From JAFAMS01 sp963715815 (GTDB lineage: Bacteria > Vulcanimicrobiota > Vulcanimicrobiia > Vulcanimicrobiales > Vulcanimicrobiaceae): 64,000 bases of DNA. Within the stretch, counting starts at the first letter, position 1, and the number at the start of each line of letters is the position of its first letter. The DNA lies in contig OY970278.1 in NCBI GenBank assembly GCA_963715815.1, positions 558,001 to 622,000 of the forward strand, in the 5' to 3' direction. Positions 26,029 through 34,215 of this stretch are shown here, in pieces. The position numbers and the translations under genes were made by a program. Under the pieces are notes generated by a model that did not search any database, was not told where the DNA came from, and saw only the letters and a program-made list of their open reading frames with translations.

Positions 26029-26913
26029 TTGATCGACAGTCTGCTTGGGCCGGATGACGATCCCAAATCCGCGTTCCACGATCTGAAAAAGATCGAAGGA
26101 CTACGCTTCGACGGAAGCAAGTGCGCGACGTGTCCGAGGAACTGCTGCATCGTCCACGATCCGGACGAACAGTACATCGCGATTCGCGAGGACGAGCTCG
26201 CGGCGATCTACGCGGCATATCCCGATGCAGCCAAAGTTCGCGCCAAGGAAAAAGGCAAAGACGGCCGCCGTTACTACACCGTATCCAAGAAGGGCGCGCG
26301 CTGCGCATTTCTCGGCGATGATCTCAAGTGTACGGTGTATTCGGCCCGGCCGCGTTACTGTCGCGAGAATCCGGGCAACGCGTATCAAATACACGGATGG
26401 GACGGGGTCAAGTACGATTTGAAGCGCTGTCCCGGAACGACGTACGAAAAACCCGTTCTGTGTCTGAACTCGGGCGGGATCGAGAGTTTGGTGCTACAAG
26501 CCCATCTCAAAGCGCAAGGCTTCACGCCCTATTCGCTGTTCATCGATTACGGACAAGCCGCGCGCGAGTCTGAGCGCGCTGCTGCACAGAACATTGCTAC
26601 GTACTACGGCGGGAAATTTTATGCCGAACGCGTCGCGCTCGAGCTCTGGAAAGAACCGCCGTTCTTCCAAAGCTCAGCCCTGAATCGCGTCCTCTTTTCG
26701 ATAGCGCAGGCGTATTGCGATACGCTTAACATCCCGCGTATGGGGCTGGGGTGGGAAGAAAAGCGCAAAGGTCTCAAGATCATGACGCCGCTGCTCGGAA
26801 AAACGAAGTCCGGCATCATTCGGATGGGCAAGAAGTACGGTGCGCCGTTCGATCTCGCGTTTAGAAGTGGATCCGCGGGAGCGAAGGCAGCTGGTTCAAA
26901 AGCTGGTTCTTGA
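26029..26913 (+). CDS. YkgJ-type CxxC cluster domain fused to a QueC-like PP-loop domain
   Basis: The N-terminal part (about 1-125) has the YkgJ/UPF0153 cysteine pattern CATCPRNCC, then CAFL, KCTVYSARPRYCRENPGN and RCPG, which binds a metal or Fe-S cluster. The C-terminal part starts with the PP-loop LCLNSGGIESLVL, and continues YSLFIDYGQAAR and MGLGWEEKRKGLKIMTPLLGK, resembling 7-cyano-7-deazaguanine synthase and relatives. The four-Cys zinc site that closes QueC is absent; after PFDLAF the protein ends in a Gly/Ala/Ser-rich run that overlaps the convergent gene by 53 bases. Start uncertain: TTG 26029 is the first good codon, while GGAGGA lies at 25990. Confidence 0.68.
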   Translation: MIDSLLGPDDDPKSAFHDLKKIEGLRFDGSKCATCPRNCCIVHDPDEQYIAIREDELAAIYAAYPDAAKVRAKEKGKDGRRYYTVSKKGARCAFLGDDLKCTVYSARPRYCRENPGNAYQIHGWDGVKYDLKRCPGTTYEKPVLCLNSGGIESLVLQAHLKAQGFTPYSLFIDYGQAARESERAAAQNIATYYGGKFYAERVALELWKEPPFFQSSALNRVLFSIAQAYCDTLNIPRMGLGWEEKRKGLKIMTPLLGKTKSGIIRMGKKYGAPFDLAFRSGSAGAKAAGSKAGS

Positions 26914-29257
26914 GATCGGCCCAATTGGTCGGAACGCCGAAATCGCCGGAGAATTGATCGACAGCGGCTTGCGTGAGCTTGTTGACCGCGAGCTGCACGA
27001 CACCGTTGATGATCTTTGCGGTTAGTGATTGTCCGGCGTTGACGAGCTGGATTTTCCCGCCCGAGAACGTGACCGAGACGGGCTGACTCGCCGAGTACAC
27101 GTTCACCGTCAGTGAATCGCCGTCGACGCCGATGTCGCCCTCGGTTCCGCGTACGGCGATCGATGAGGTCGGCGTGACGAACGTGTAGTTGGCTTTGGCG
27201 CCCTCCGGATGCTCGACTTTAAAGCGCGTCTTCCCTTGATAGACGACGAATTGCGCGTTGGCGACATCGGTTTGATTGAAAAACGCAAGCTGGACGCGCG
27301 TCTGCGAACCGAGCGTCACGACTGATGAATCGGGCAGCTGCAGCTTGCCGAGCGAGGCATCGCCGGTGATGGCCGTTTCTTTATCCGCAAGCGCGATCGA
27401 AGCGTTGGGTGCGACCGGCGTCGTCTTTCCCGAATCTTCGTACGAGACGCTGCCTTTCACGTTCGAGAGAAGCTTGTCGCTTGCGGCGCGGACATTGAAA
27501 GGGATGACGATCAGCATGAGTGCGAGTGCGGCGCTCACGTACTGCGGGCGATGCGCGACGTCACGTAAGATCACGATCAAGCAAACGGCTGCAAAAGCCA
27601 AGCATCCGATACCCACACCGACCTCCCCCAAACAAAGCTTTCCGATTCCAAAGAGCATCCCGTAGACGAGGCCGCACCCCGCGACCCAATCGCGTAAATC
27701 AATCCCAAGCTTTTCGTCACCCGGACGAACGCGTGCATAAAAGCGCTCCAGCGTCGCTGCGCTTTCGGGTTGCGTCAAGAACGTGACCGTAAGCCAGACG
27801 ACGCTCGCTACTGCGACCGTTACGAGCAGACTGAGCGCGACTTGGTTCGGCCCATCGAACGCACCGGACAGCTTGAGCGCCGTCGCGGTTACTCCGGACG
27901 ACACAAGCGCCGAAATCTCACTCCATGCGTTGATCCGCGGCCAATACCAGCGCAGAATCATCACGGGACCGACACCGGCGGTAAAGGTGATCAAGTACGT
28001 CCACGCGCCGCTGACCGAATCCATGAAGCCGGTCACGATCGCTGCGAGGATCATCGCCAGGATCGTGGCCGCGCGTGAGACCCACACGTAGTGTTCTTCC
28101 GCGGCGTTCGGGCGCAGGAAGCGGCGGTAGAGATCGTTCGTCATGTATGAGGCGCCGAGATTGAGGTGCGTTCCGATCGTCGACATGTAAGCCGCAAGGA
28201 ATCCCGCCATCATCAAGCCGCGCAAAGCAATTGGAAGATGATCGATCATGGTCTGCACGTACAACAGCTCGGGATCGATCTGGCCGGCTGCGTTCTTTAC
28301 GCCGGCCGGGTATAGCACGAGCGCGCTCAGCGCGACGAGAATCCAGGGCCACGGGCGCAACGCGTAGTGCGCGACGTTGAAGAACAGCGTCGCGAAGATC
28401 GAGTTCTTCTCGTCCTTGGACGCAAGGATACGTTGTGCGACGTAGCTGCCGCCGCCCGGCTCGGCGCCGGGATACGACGACGCCCACCACGAGACCGCAA
28501 TGAACACGAGAAACGACTCGAGCGGCATCCAGGCTGCGCCGTGCAACGGCGGAAAAAACGCAAGCAAGCCGCCTTGCGTGATGTGGTGCGCCGCATCTAG
28601 CGCGCCGATCTTTTCACGCAAAGCGACGACGCCGCCGACGGCAGCGACCGAGGCAACGGCGAGCACGATCGTCATCGTCATCTTCACGGCGAATTGCAAT
28701 ACGTCCGTGACGAGCACGCTCCACATGCCGCCGATCGAGACGTAGATTGCGGTGAGCACGAGGCAAATCCCGATCGCTTCCCACTTCGGAATGCCGAGCG
28801 TCAAGCCGAGAATCTTTGCGATCGCAAGATTCACCCAGCCCATGATGATCGTGTTGATGATCACGCCTTGATAGATACCACGTGTCACACGCAGCGCAGC
28901 GGCAGGCCTTCCACTATAGCGCAGCTCCGTGAATTCGACGTCGGTGAGGACGCCCGAACGCCGCCACAGCGCGGCAAAAAAGAACGTGGTGAGAATTCCA
29001 CTCATCACCATGTTCCACCACACCCAGTTTCCGGCGACGCCGTTCTTTGCGACAAAACCCGTCACGGCCAGCGGCGTATCGGCCGCGAACGTCGTCGCAA
29101 CCATCGACGTCCCCGCGAGCCACCACGGTACGTTTCGCCCGGAAAGAAAATATTCTGACATGCTCTTGCCGCCGCGTCGCGCGAAAAAGACGCCGATTCC
29201 GAGGTTGATCGCAAAGAACGCTGCGATTACACCCCAATCAAGCGGACGAAGCTGCAT
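26861..29257 (-). CDS. Sodium:solute symporter (SSS) with a FecR-like C-terminal domain
   Basis: The 798-residue protein has two parts. Residues about 1-560 are a 13-helix SSS transporter: IAAFFAINLGIGVFFARRG, SEYFLSGRNVPWWLAGTSMV (the SSS motif), PLAVTGFVAKNG, and SYPGAEPGGGSYVAQRIL. After a last hydrophobic segment (ALALMLIVIPFNVRAA, about 577-592) comes a 206-residue tail that looks like a FecR-type domain: VKGSVSYEDSGK, SSVVTLGSQTRVQL and SSIAVRGTEGDIGVDG. The substrate is unknown. ATG 29257 is used because homology starts there; it overlaps the GGDEF gene by 20 bases. An in-frame GTG before the last hydrophobic segment could also start a separate FecR-like product. Confidence 0.8.
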   Translation of the reverse strand: MQLRPLDWGVIAAFFAINLGIGVFFARRGGKSMSEYFLSGRNVPWWLAGTSMVATTFAADTPLAVTGFVAKNGVAGNWVWWNMVMSGILTTFFFAALWRRSGVLTDVEFTELRYSGRPAAALRVTRGIYQGVIINTIIMGWVNLAIAKILGLTLGIPKWEAIGICLVLTAIYVSIGGMWSVLVTDVLQFAVKMTMTIVLAVASVAAVGGVVALREKIGALDAAHHITQGGLLAFFPPLHGAAWMPLESFLVFIAVSWWASSYPGAEPGGGSYVAQRILASKDEKNSIFATLFFNVAHYALRPWPWILVALSALVLYPAGVKNAAGQIDPELLYVQTMIDHLPIALRGLMMAGFLAAYMSTIGTHLNLGASYMTNDLYRRFLRPNAAEEHYVWVSRAATILAMILAAIVTGFMDSVSGAWTYLITFTAGVGPVMILRWYWPRINAWSEISALVSSGVTATALKLSGAFDGPNQVALSLLVTVAVASVVWLTVTFLTQPESAATLERFYARVRPGDEKLGIDLRDWVAGCGLVYGMLFGIGKLCLGEVGVGIGCLAFAAVCLIVILRDVAHRPQYVSAALALMLIVIPFNVRAASDKLLSNVKGSVSYEDSGKTTPVAPNASIALADKETAITGDASLGKLQLPDSSVVTLGSQTRVQLAFFNQTDVANAQFVVYQGKTRFKVEHPEGAKANYTFVTPTSSIAVRGTEGDIGVDGDSLTVNVYSASQPVSVTFSGGKIQLVNAGQSLTAKIINGVVQLAVNKLTQAAVDQFSGDFGVPTNWADLKNQLLNQLPSLPRIHF

Positions 29258-29780
29258 TACCTTGGGCGAATACGACGCCTCCGTTTGCTTGGGCCTTTGC
29301 GAGCCGGAGCGCTCGCTCGGCCGCTGCGAGCAGCGCCGGTCCCGTTTCTCCATTTATAGGGAAGAGCGCGATCCCGATCGTGACGCCGACTTGATGGTTG
29401 TCGCTTGCCACAGCGATGGGCGCGTACAACGCGCGCGTCAAGTGGTCGGCCATGTCGCGCGCGTCCTCTTCGTCCTCCAGCTCCGGCTGTAGCACAACGA
29501 ACTCATCCCAGCCGAAACGCGCGACAGTGTCGCTTTCACGCAACGCGGCAACGAAGCGTTCGGCGATCATTTTGAGCGCAGCGTCCGCGGCGGCGTTCCC
29601 CGCGCGCCGCGCGACCGCTTGAAATCCATCGAGATCGCACATGTGAATCGCAAAGCGCCGGCCCGAGCGGTTCGAAAGCGCGATGACCTGACTCAGACGG
29701 TCATCGAAGAGTGCGCGATTCGGCAATCCGGTAAGTATGTCAAAAGCAGCCGAGTTGAAGGAGACCGCGGGCTCATCCAT
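29238..29780 (-). CDS. GGDEF-domain protein with altered signature (GWDEF)
   Basis: The 180-residue protein begins near ATG 29780 (MDEPAVSF) and has the GGDEF fold: FDILTGLPNRALFDDRL, FAIHMCDLDGFQ with the metal Asp, and RFGWDEFVVLQ where the signature is GWDEF instead of GGDEF. The replaced second glycine normally contacts GTP, so diguanylate cyclase activity is doubtful though not excluded. No sensory domain is attached. It overlaps the downstream SSS gene by 20 bases, so the two are coupled; a role of nucleotide sensing in symporter expression is inference. Confidence 0.78.
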   Translation of the reverse strand: MDEPAVSFNSAAFDILTGLPNRALFDDRLSQVIALSNRSGRRFAIHMCDLDGFQAVARRAGNAAADAALKMIAERFVAALRESDTVARFGWDEFVVLQPELEDEEDARDMADHLTRALYAPIAVASDNHQVGVTIGIALFPINGETGPALLAAAERALRLAKAQANGGVVFAQGNAASSA

Positions 29781-29797
29781 AGGAATCACTCTACGTC

Positions 29798-31762
29798 GTG
29801 CGCCGCTTACTCGCAACCGCCACGTTCCTTTTCACTTTGTCGTGGGGCCAGGCGGCAGCCGCGTTCGAGCCGTCCATGCTGGTCCCGCAGCCCCAGAGGG
29901 TGTCGACCCTCACATGTGCCGTCCATCGCTTCACCCGGCCGTTGCGCGTAGATGCGCGCTTCGATTCCGGCGCGCGTGAGCTGATCGACGAGCGCTGGAC
30001 GGCGCTGGGCATTCCGCGTCTGCAAGTTTCCAAGCCGTCCGACGTTTCCGTACGTTTGCAGGCGAGCAACGAACGCGAACGTTATCGCTTATTGATTTCG
30101 AGCGGCGGCATCGCGATCAGCGCATCCGATTCGGAAGGTGTCTTCGATGCTGCGATGACGCTGGCGCAGCTGGCGCGACGTATCCCGGGCGGCTTCACGC
30201 TGCCGTGCATGCAGATCGACGATGCGCCCGCGCTGCGCTGGCGGATCGTTTCCGACGACGTCTCACGCGGCCCGCTGCCGACGATGCGCTACTTCAAGGA
30301 ACGTATTCGCGGTCTTGCAGCATTGAAGATCAACGGCTACTCGATCTATATGGAGCACGTCTTCGCCGATTCGGCACATCCGTTGATCGCGCCGGCCGAT
30401 CCGATTACACCTTCGCAGCTGCGTGGGCTGCGCGACTATGCAGCGCGCTTTAACGTCGCTCTGATCCCCGAGCAGCAAACGCTCGCGCACATGCACAATA
30501 CGCTGCGCTTCGAAGAGTTCGGCGGGCTCTCGGCGCCGCCGCACGCGTGGTTGCTCTCGCCCACAAGCGAAAGCACCTATGCGTATCTCACGCCGCTCTT
30601 GCGCGAGATCGGTGCGGCCGCCGGTAAGATTCCCTTCTTCCATCTCGGCTCGGACGAGCCGCTCGAACTACGCAGCGCAGACGTTGCAAAGGTGTTCGCC
30701 GCGCACGTCACGCGCGTCGAAGCGATCGTCCGCCCGTTCGGGGCGCGCCCGATGATTTGGGACGACGCGATTCAGCAGAATCCATCGATCCTCGGCATGA
30801 TTCCAAAAGACACGGTGGTCGTCGATTTTCACTACGGCCGCGAGAAATCGTATGCCGGGTACATCGCGCGCCTCGCCTCAGCCGGCTTCGATCAAATGGT
30901 GGGCCCCGGCGCCAACAACTGGAACGAGATTTTTCCGCGTCTCGATCTTGCGTTCGACAACATCGCGCGCTTTGTTGCGGATGGGCGCAGGGCGCACGTC
31001 CTCGGCATGTTCGTGACCGTCTGGCACGACGACGGTGAATCGCTCTACGAATCGACGTGGTATCCGCTTGCATTCGCGGCCGCCAGTGCCTGGCAAATCG
31101 GTGACGTCGATCAATCCCGATTCCCAGCGGCGTTTGCGTCCGAATTCTTCGGAAGTGAGGATCGGCGCTACGCGCGGTCGCTGGAACGCTTGCGCTCGAT
31201 CGACGTTAATCTCGGTGCCGACGACGACCCGAGCGACTACCTCTTTTGGGCTGATCCATTCGATGCCAAGATTGGCGATCGCGTTCGTAGCTCCGTCGAC
31301 GTCACCAAGCTGCGCCTCGATGCCGAAGCAGTACTGCGGGATCTGAGCGCGAGCACGCCGCCGCTGCACGCCGATGCGGCGCGCGTCATGGTGCTAGCAG
31401 CGCGGCGGTACGATACGCTCGGACGCCGCTTCGAGATCGGCGTCGAAGCCAAGCGTTACTATGACGATGCGCGCAGCCACGCAGCGGAAACGAACGATAG
31501 TCCGGTTTATCGCGGACTCAATCTCGCGAAATATCTGTGCTGGGAGCTGCGCGACGATCTGCTCGCGATCGAGCCGCTCTATCAAAAGGCCTGGACGTAC
31601 GAGAGCCGTCCCGAGGCGCTCGGCGCAGTGCTGACGCGGTTTCATCTCGGCGAGCAGCAGGCGACGATCGAGGCGGATCGTTTGAACGAAGCCGAGCGCG
31701 AAGATTACGCGCGGCGCAAGACGCTTCCGGAATTCGAGAACGCGCTACGCCGCTCGCAATAG
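29798..31762 (+). CDS. Secreted glycoside hydrolase family 20 (beta-N-acetylhexosaminidase-like)
   Basis: GTG 29798 starts a 654-residue protein with a signal peptide (RRLLATATFLFTLSWGQAAAA). Residues about 25-135 form the GH20b-like domain, followed by the (beta/alpha)8 domain with DDVSRGPLPTM and the catalytic Asp-Glu pair in FHLGSDEPLEL, plus MIWDDAI. GH20 enzymes release terminal GlcNAc or GalNAc from glycans or peptidoglycan/chitin fragments by substrate-assisted catalysis. It would feed amino sugars such as those handled by the kinase/NanE operon at 46-49 kb, an inferred link. The tail (about 450-654) is helical. It is divergent from the GGDEF gene with 17 bases between starts. Confidence 0.85.
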   Translation: MRRLLATATFLFTLSWGQAAAAFEPSMLVPQPQRVSTLTCAVHRFTRPLRVDARFDSGARELIDERWTALGIPRLQVSKPSDVSVRLQASNERERYRLLISSGGIAISASDSEGVFDAAMTLAQLARRIPGGFTLPCMQIDDAPALRWRIVSDDVSRGPLPTMRYFKERIRGLAALKINGYSIYMEHVFADSAHPLIAPADPITPSQLRGLRDYAARFNVALIPEQQTLAHMHNTLRFEEFGGLSAPPHAWLLSPTSESTYAYLTPLLREIGAAAGKIPFFHLGSDEPLELRSADVAKVFAAHVTRVEAIVRPFGARPMIWDDAIQQNPSILGMIPKDTVVVDFHYGREKSYAGYIARLASAGFDQMVGPGANNWNEIFPRLDLAFDNIARFVADGRRAHVLGMFVTVWHDDGESLYESTWYPLAFAAASAWQIGDVDQSRFPAAFASEFFGSEDRRYARSLERLRSIDVNLGADDDPSDYLFWADPFDAKIGDRVRSSVDVTKLRLDAEAVLRDLSASTPPLHADAARVMVLAARRYDTLGRRFEIGVEAKRYYDDARSHAAETNDSPVYRGLNLAKYLCWELRDDLLAIEPLYQKAWTYESRPEALGAVLTRFHLGEQQATIEADRLNEAEREDYARRKTLPEFENALRRSQ

Positions 31763-32484
31763 TTGCGCTCGCAGTCGCTGTTGCGTTTCCCGGGCTCCTC
31801 GCGCCCTCGTCGGCGCGGGGCGTCATCGGAGTGCAGTCGCTCGACGTACTGGCCGAACCCGCCGCGGTTGCATTTATGCGGCAAGTGCAAGCCTCGCAAA
31901 CGCTGCGCGCGATCCGTATTGATACCGATCCCAGTGCAAGCGATTGCACGAACAAACCGTATGTTGCAGCGGCGCGGCTCGCGTCGACGGTGATTCACGG
32001 CGACGTTGGTTGGACGTTCGACATCGGGCTCGTGCTGGTCGACTGCGCGGGTTGGAACATCGATGAATGGCACGAGCACACCGTCCTTGCGCATTCACCT
32101 TCGGTCAACGACGCAGAGAAGCTTGGGATGAGCTTATCGCTGCGTTTCACTACATGGCTACACATGGAACCCGCGTTCGCAAGCGCGCTGCTCGCAAGCG
32201 GCCTTGCGTACGATCCGGCCACGAAGAAGGCGGCGTATTTCTACACGCTGTTCAAAACCGACGACGGCAACATGCGCGCCTTCGTGCGTCCGGGTGGTCC
32301 GGCATACGTCGCGGGCTTGCGCACCAACGATATCGTTCAGAAACTGGACGGCAAGTACTGGTGGGAGTACGGGACCTATCAGACCGAGCAGCGTGCGTAC
32401 GACGGCAAGCCGCACGTCTTTGAGGTTTTACGGGGTAAGGGCCAGGTCGTCGTTCGCCTGGGCGGTCCGTATTTGCCCATGTAA
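31732..32484 (+). CDS. Exported PDZ-domain protein without a standard start codon
   Basis: A signal peptide-like stretch (ATPLAIVALAVAVAFPGLLA) precedes a 230-residue mature region whose C-terminal part is PDZ-like: MRAFVRPGGPAYVAGLRTNDIVQKLDG in two pieces, ending in VLRGKGQVVVRLGG. The nearest in-frame ATG is at 31537, which would force a 226-base overlap with the GH20 gene and an arginine-rich pre-sequence. No ATG, GTG or TTG lies between there and the signal. ATT 31732 (reading MRERATP...) is a plausible rare start or the gene was shifted by an indel. It likely binds C-termini of exported proteins; no protease domain is present. Confidence 0.6.
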   Translation: MRERATPLAIVALAVAVAFPGLLAPSSARGVIGVQSLDVLAEPAAVAFMRQVQASQTLRAIRIDTDPSASDCTNKPYVAAARLASTVIHGDVGWTFDIGLVLVDCAGWNIDEWHEHTVLAHSPSVNDAEKLGMSLSLRFTTWLHMEPAFASALLASGLAYDPATKKAAYFYTLFKTDDGNMRAFVRPGGPAYVAGLRTNDIVQKLDGKYWWEYGTYQTEQRAYDGKPHVFEVLRGKGQVVVRLGGPYLPM

Positions 32485-32588
32485 CGGCCGTGTAACGCTT
32501 GGGAAGAAGAAGCTCTTGGTTGCTTCTCAGCCCGGTTATATCTGCCGGCTACAAATGATCTTAAGCAGCTCTGAAAAGTGAGAGAAAC

Positions 32589-33626
32589 ATGCAAAAGATC
32601 GTTGTCGTTGATGATGTTCCCGTAACCCTAGAAATCTATCGCCGTGCCCTGTCTAAGTTGGAAGGCGTCGCGGTCGAGGTCTTCACATCGTCCGTTGTTG
32701 CCTTTTCGGAAGTCTGCGAGAACGAGCCTGACCTCGTCGTCGTCGACTATCGCATGCCGGACCTCGATGGACTCGAATTCGTCGAGCGATTCCGCAAGCG
32801 TAGCTCGGATATTCCGATTATTGTCGTCACCGGCGCCTCGGATGCCGGCGTTCGCCGCCGTGCTCTCGATGTCGGGGCAACTGACTTCATTCAAAAGCCT
32901 GCCGATCCCGTTGAGTTCATGTCACGAGCGCGCAACCTGTTGCGCTTACATGCGCATGAAAAGGCCTTACGGCGACGCTCCGTTTCGCTCGAGGCGCAAG
33001 TCAAGGAGTTGAACGGAAATCGTCACGAGCTCGAGATGTTCGACTCGATGATCTCGCTAGCCGGCTATCACGACAATGACGGTCGTTTTCACGGCGCACG
33101 TTTGGGAGATTACGCCAGCCTCATGGCGCGCAAGATGGGCCTGAACGAAAAGACGCAGAGCCTCGTCAACCTGACAGCTCCCCTGCACGACATCGGCAAA
33201 ATCGCGATCCCCGATCGGATCCTCTTCAAGAATGGCAAGCTCAGCAAAGAAGAATTTGCAATCATGAAGACGCACAGCGAGATCGGCTACGAGATTCTGC
33301 GTTGCGGCACGTCCGTCTTGATGAAGACCGCCGCCGATGTCGCGCGTTCGCATCATGAATGCTGGGACGGCACCGGCTATCCGCAAGGTCTCAAGGGCGA
33401 GCAGATTCCGATCGCGGCACGCATCGTCGCCGTCGCGGACGTCTTCGACGCGCTCGTTTCGTCGCGGCCGTACAAGGACGGTTGGCCATTGCCTCAAGCC
33501 TTCGATGCGATCCGTCGAGGCCTCGGCTCGAAATTCGATCCTGTGGCGGGGGAAGCGTTTCTTGACTCCCAGTTCGAGATCCAGGAGATCCGTCAGCGTC
33601 AGATGACGGCTGTAAGGGCGGCCTAA
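32589..33626 (+). CDS. Response regulator with HD-GYP output (c-di-GMP phosphodiesterase)
   Basis: The 345-residue protein has an N-terminal receiver (about 2-118): VVVDDVPVT acidic patch, phospho-Asp in VVVDYRMPDLDG (D53), Thr/Ser in VTGAS, Lys in IQKPADP. A linker helix leads to an HD-GYP domain (about 150-340) with LHDIGKIAIPDRIL, MKTHSEIGYEIL, HHECWDGTGYPQGLKG and ADVFDALVSSRPYK. HD-GYP enzymes hydrolyse c-di-GMP to pGpG/GMP. Purines GAGAG precede ATG. It resembles the protein at 38103-39152, so the window holds two paralogs. Confidence 0.94.
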   Translation: MQKIVVVDDVPVTLEIYRRALSKLEGVAVEVFTSSVVAFSEVCENEPDLVVVDYRMPDLDGLEFVERFRKRSSDIPIIVVTGASDAGVRRRALDVGATDFIQKPADPVEFMSRARNLLRLHAHEKALRRRSVSLEAQVKELNGNRHELEMFDSMISLAGYHDNDGRFHGARLGDYASLMARKMGLNEKTQSLVNLTAPLHDIGKIAIPDRILFKNGKLSKEEFAIMKTHSEIGYEILRCGTSVLMKTAADVARSHHECWDGTGYPQGLKGEQIPIAARIVAVADVFDALVSSRPYKDGWPLPQAFDAIRRGLGSKFDPVAGEAFLDSQFEIQEIRQRQMTAVRAA

Positions 33627-33645
33627 AAAAGTCCATCCCACGGTG

Positions 33646-33674
33646 TTGACATACTCATACTAATAAGCTATTGT
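33646..33674 (+). promoter_or_regulatory. Promoter of the GntR/ABC operon
   Basis: TTGACA (33646-33651) and TATTGT (33669-33674) are separated by 17 bases. The following tandem repeat (33673-33688) overlaps the -10 end, as expected for a repressor site. The first gene downstream is preceded by AGGAGAGAG at 33702-33710. Confidence 0.7.
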
Positions 33675-33688
33675 ACTAGTGTACTAGT
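33673..33688 (+). repeat. Tandem GTACTAGT repeat, likely GntR operator
   Basis: GTACTAGT occurs twice in direct succession (33673-33680 and 33681-33688); each unit contains the palindrome ACTAGT. It overlaps the -10 element and start region. YtrA-type GntR proteins bind GTAC/TAGT-rich dyads upstream of their own operons, and the GntR gene here is the first full gene, so autoregulation is the natural reading. Confidence 0.6.
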
Positions 33689-33712
33689 TCAATAACACGT
33701 TAGGAGAGAGAC

Positions 33713-33817
33713 ATGTTGGTCCGCCGCCCCGACCGCCCCCAATCAGGACTGAACCGCCCCTCGATGATCCCATCGCCCCGTAATCCCGCGTTCGAAGGCT
33801 GGGGTCCGAAGCTCTAA
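33713..33817 (+). CDS. 34-residue leader ORF before the GntR regulator
   Basis: ATG 33713 follows a strong Shine-Dalgarno (AGGAGAGAG, 33702-33710) and the frame ends at TAA 33815-33817, two bases before the TTG of the regulator gene. The peptide is Pro/Arg-rich (MLVRRPDRPQSG, later PSPRNPAFEGWGPKL). The regulator itself has no Shine-Dalgarno of its own, so translation of this ORF probably delivers ribosomes to it. Whether the peptide has its own role is unknown. Confidence 0.55.
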   Translation: MLVRRPDRPQSGLNRPSMIPSPRNPAFEGWGPKL

Positions 33818-33819
33818 CC

Positions 33820-34215
33820 TTGGCTGCGATCTTCACAGTCGACCCGCGCTCCGGCGTTCCGATCTACCTCCAGTTGATCGAACAAGTGAAGCGCGGCGTC
33901 GCATTGGGGACCCTCGCCTCCGGCGAGCAGCTCCCCACCGTCAAGGCGCTCGCGCTCGAGCTTACGGTTAATCCCAATACCGTGGCTCGCGCTTACCGGG
34001 ACCTGGAACGCGACGGCGTCATCGAGACGAGTCCGGGCCGCGGATCCTTCGTCCGCAACAATGGCACCGCATCGGCTGAGCTGCGAAGCGACGTTGCGGA
34101 ACCTGCGCTCGACAACGCCATCCGAACTGCTAAAGGCCTCGGCCTCGACGGCAACGAGGTCCGCCGTCTTTTCGAACGTGCCCTCACACGCTGGTATCCC
34201 GGAGAGGACCAATGA
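33820..34215 (+). CDS. GntR-family transcriptional regulator, YtrA subfamily
   Basis: TTG 33820 starts a 131-residue protein: an N-terminal winged helix of GntR type (PIYLQLIEQVKRGVALGTL, GEQLPTVKALALELTVNPNT, VARAYRDLERDGVIETSPGRG) and only a short C-terminal helical tail for dimerisation, the size and form of YtrA regulators that control ABC exporters. It overlaps the ATPase gene by four bases. Probably represses its own promoter via the tandem GTACTAGT site; inducer unknown. Confidence 0.9.
   Translation: MAAIFTVDPRSGVPIYLQLIEQVKRGVALGTLASGEQLPTVKALALELTVNPNTVARAYRDLERDGVIETSPGRGSFVRNNGTASAELRSDVAEPALDNAIRTAKGLGLDGNEVRRLFERALTRWYPGEDQ

Noticed and set aside
12780..26913. Search for a selenoprotein near selC
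   Set aside because: No in-frame TGA with conserved flanks was found in genes near the tRNA; SCO and YkgJ/QueC-like genes use ordinary Cys codons.
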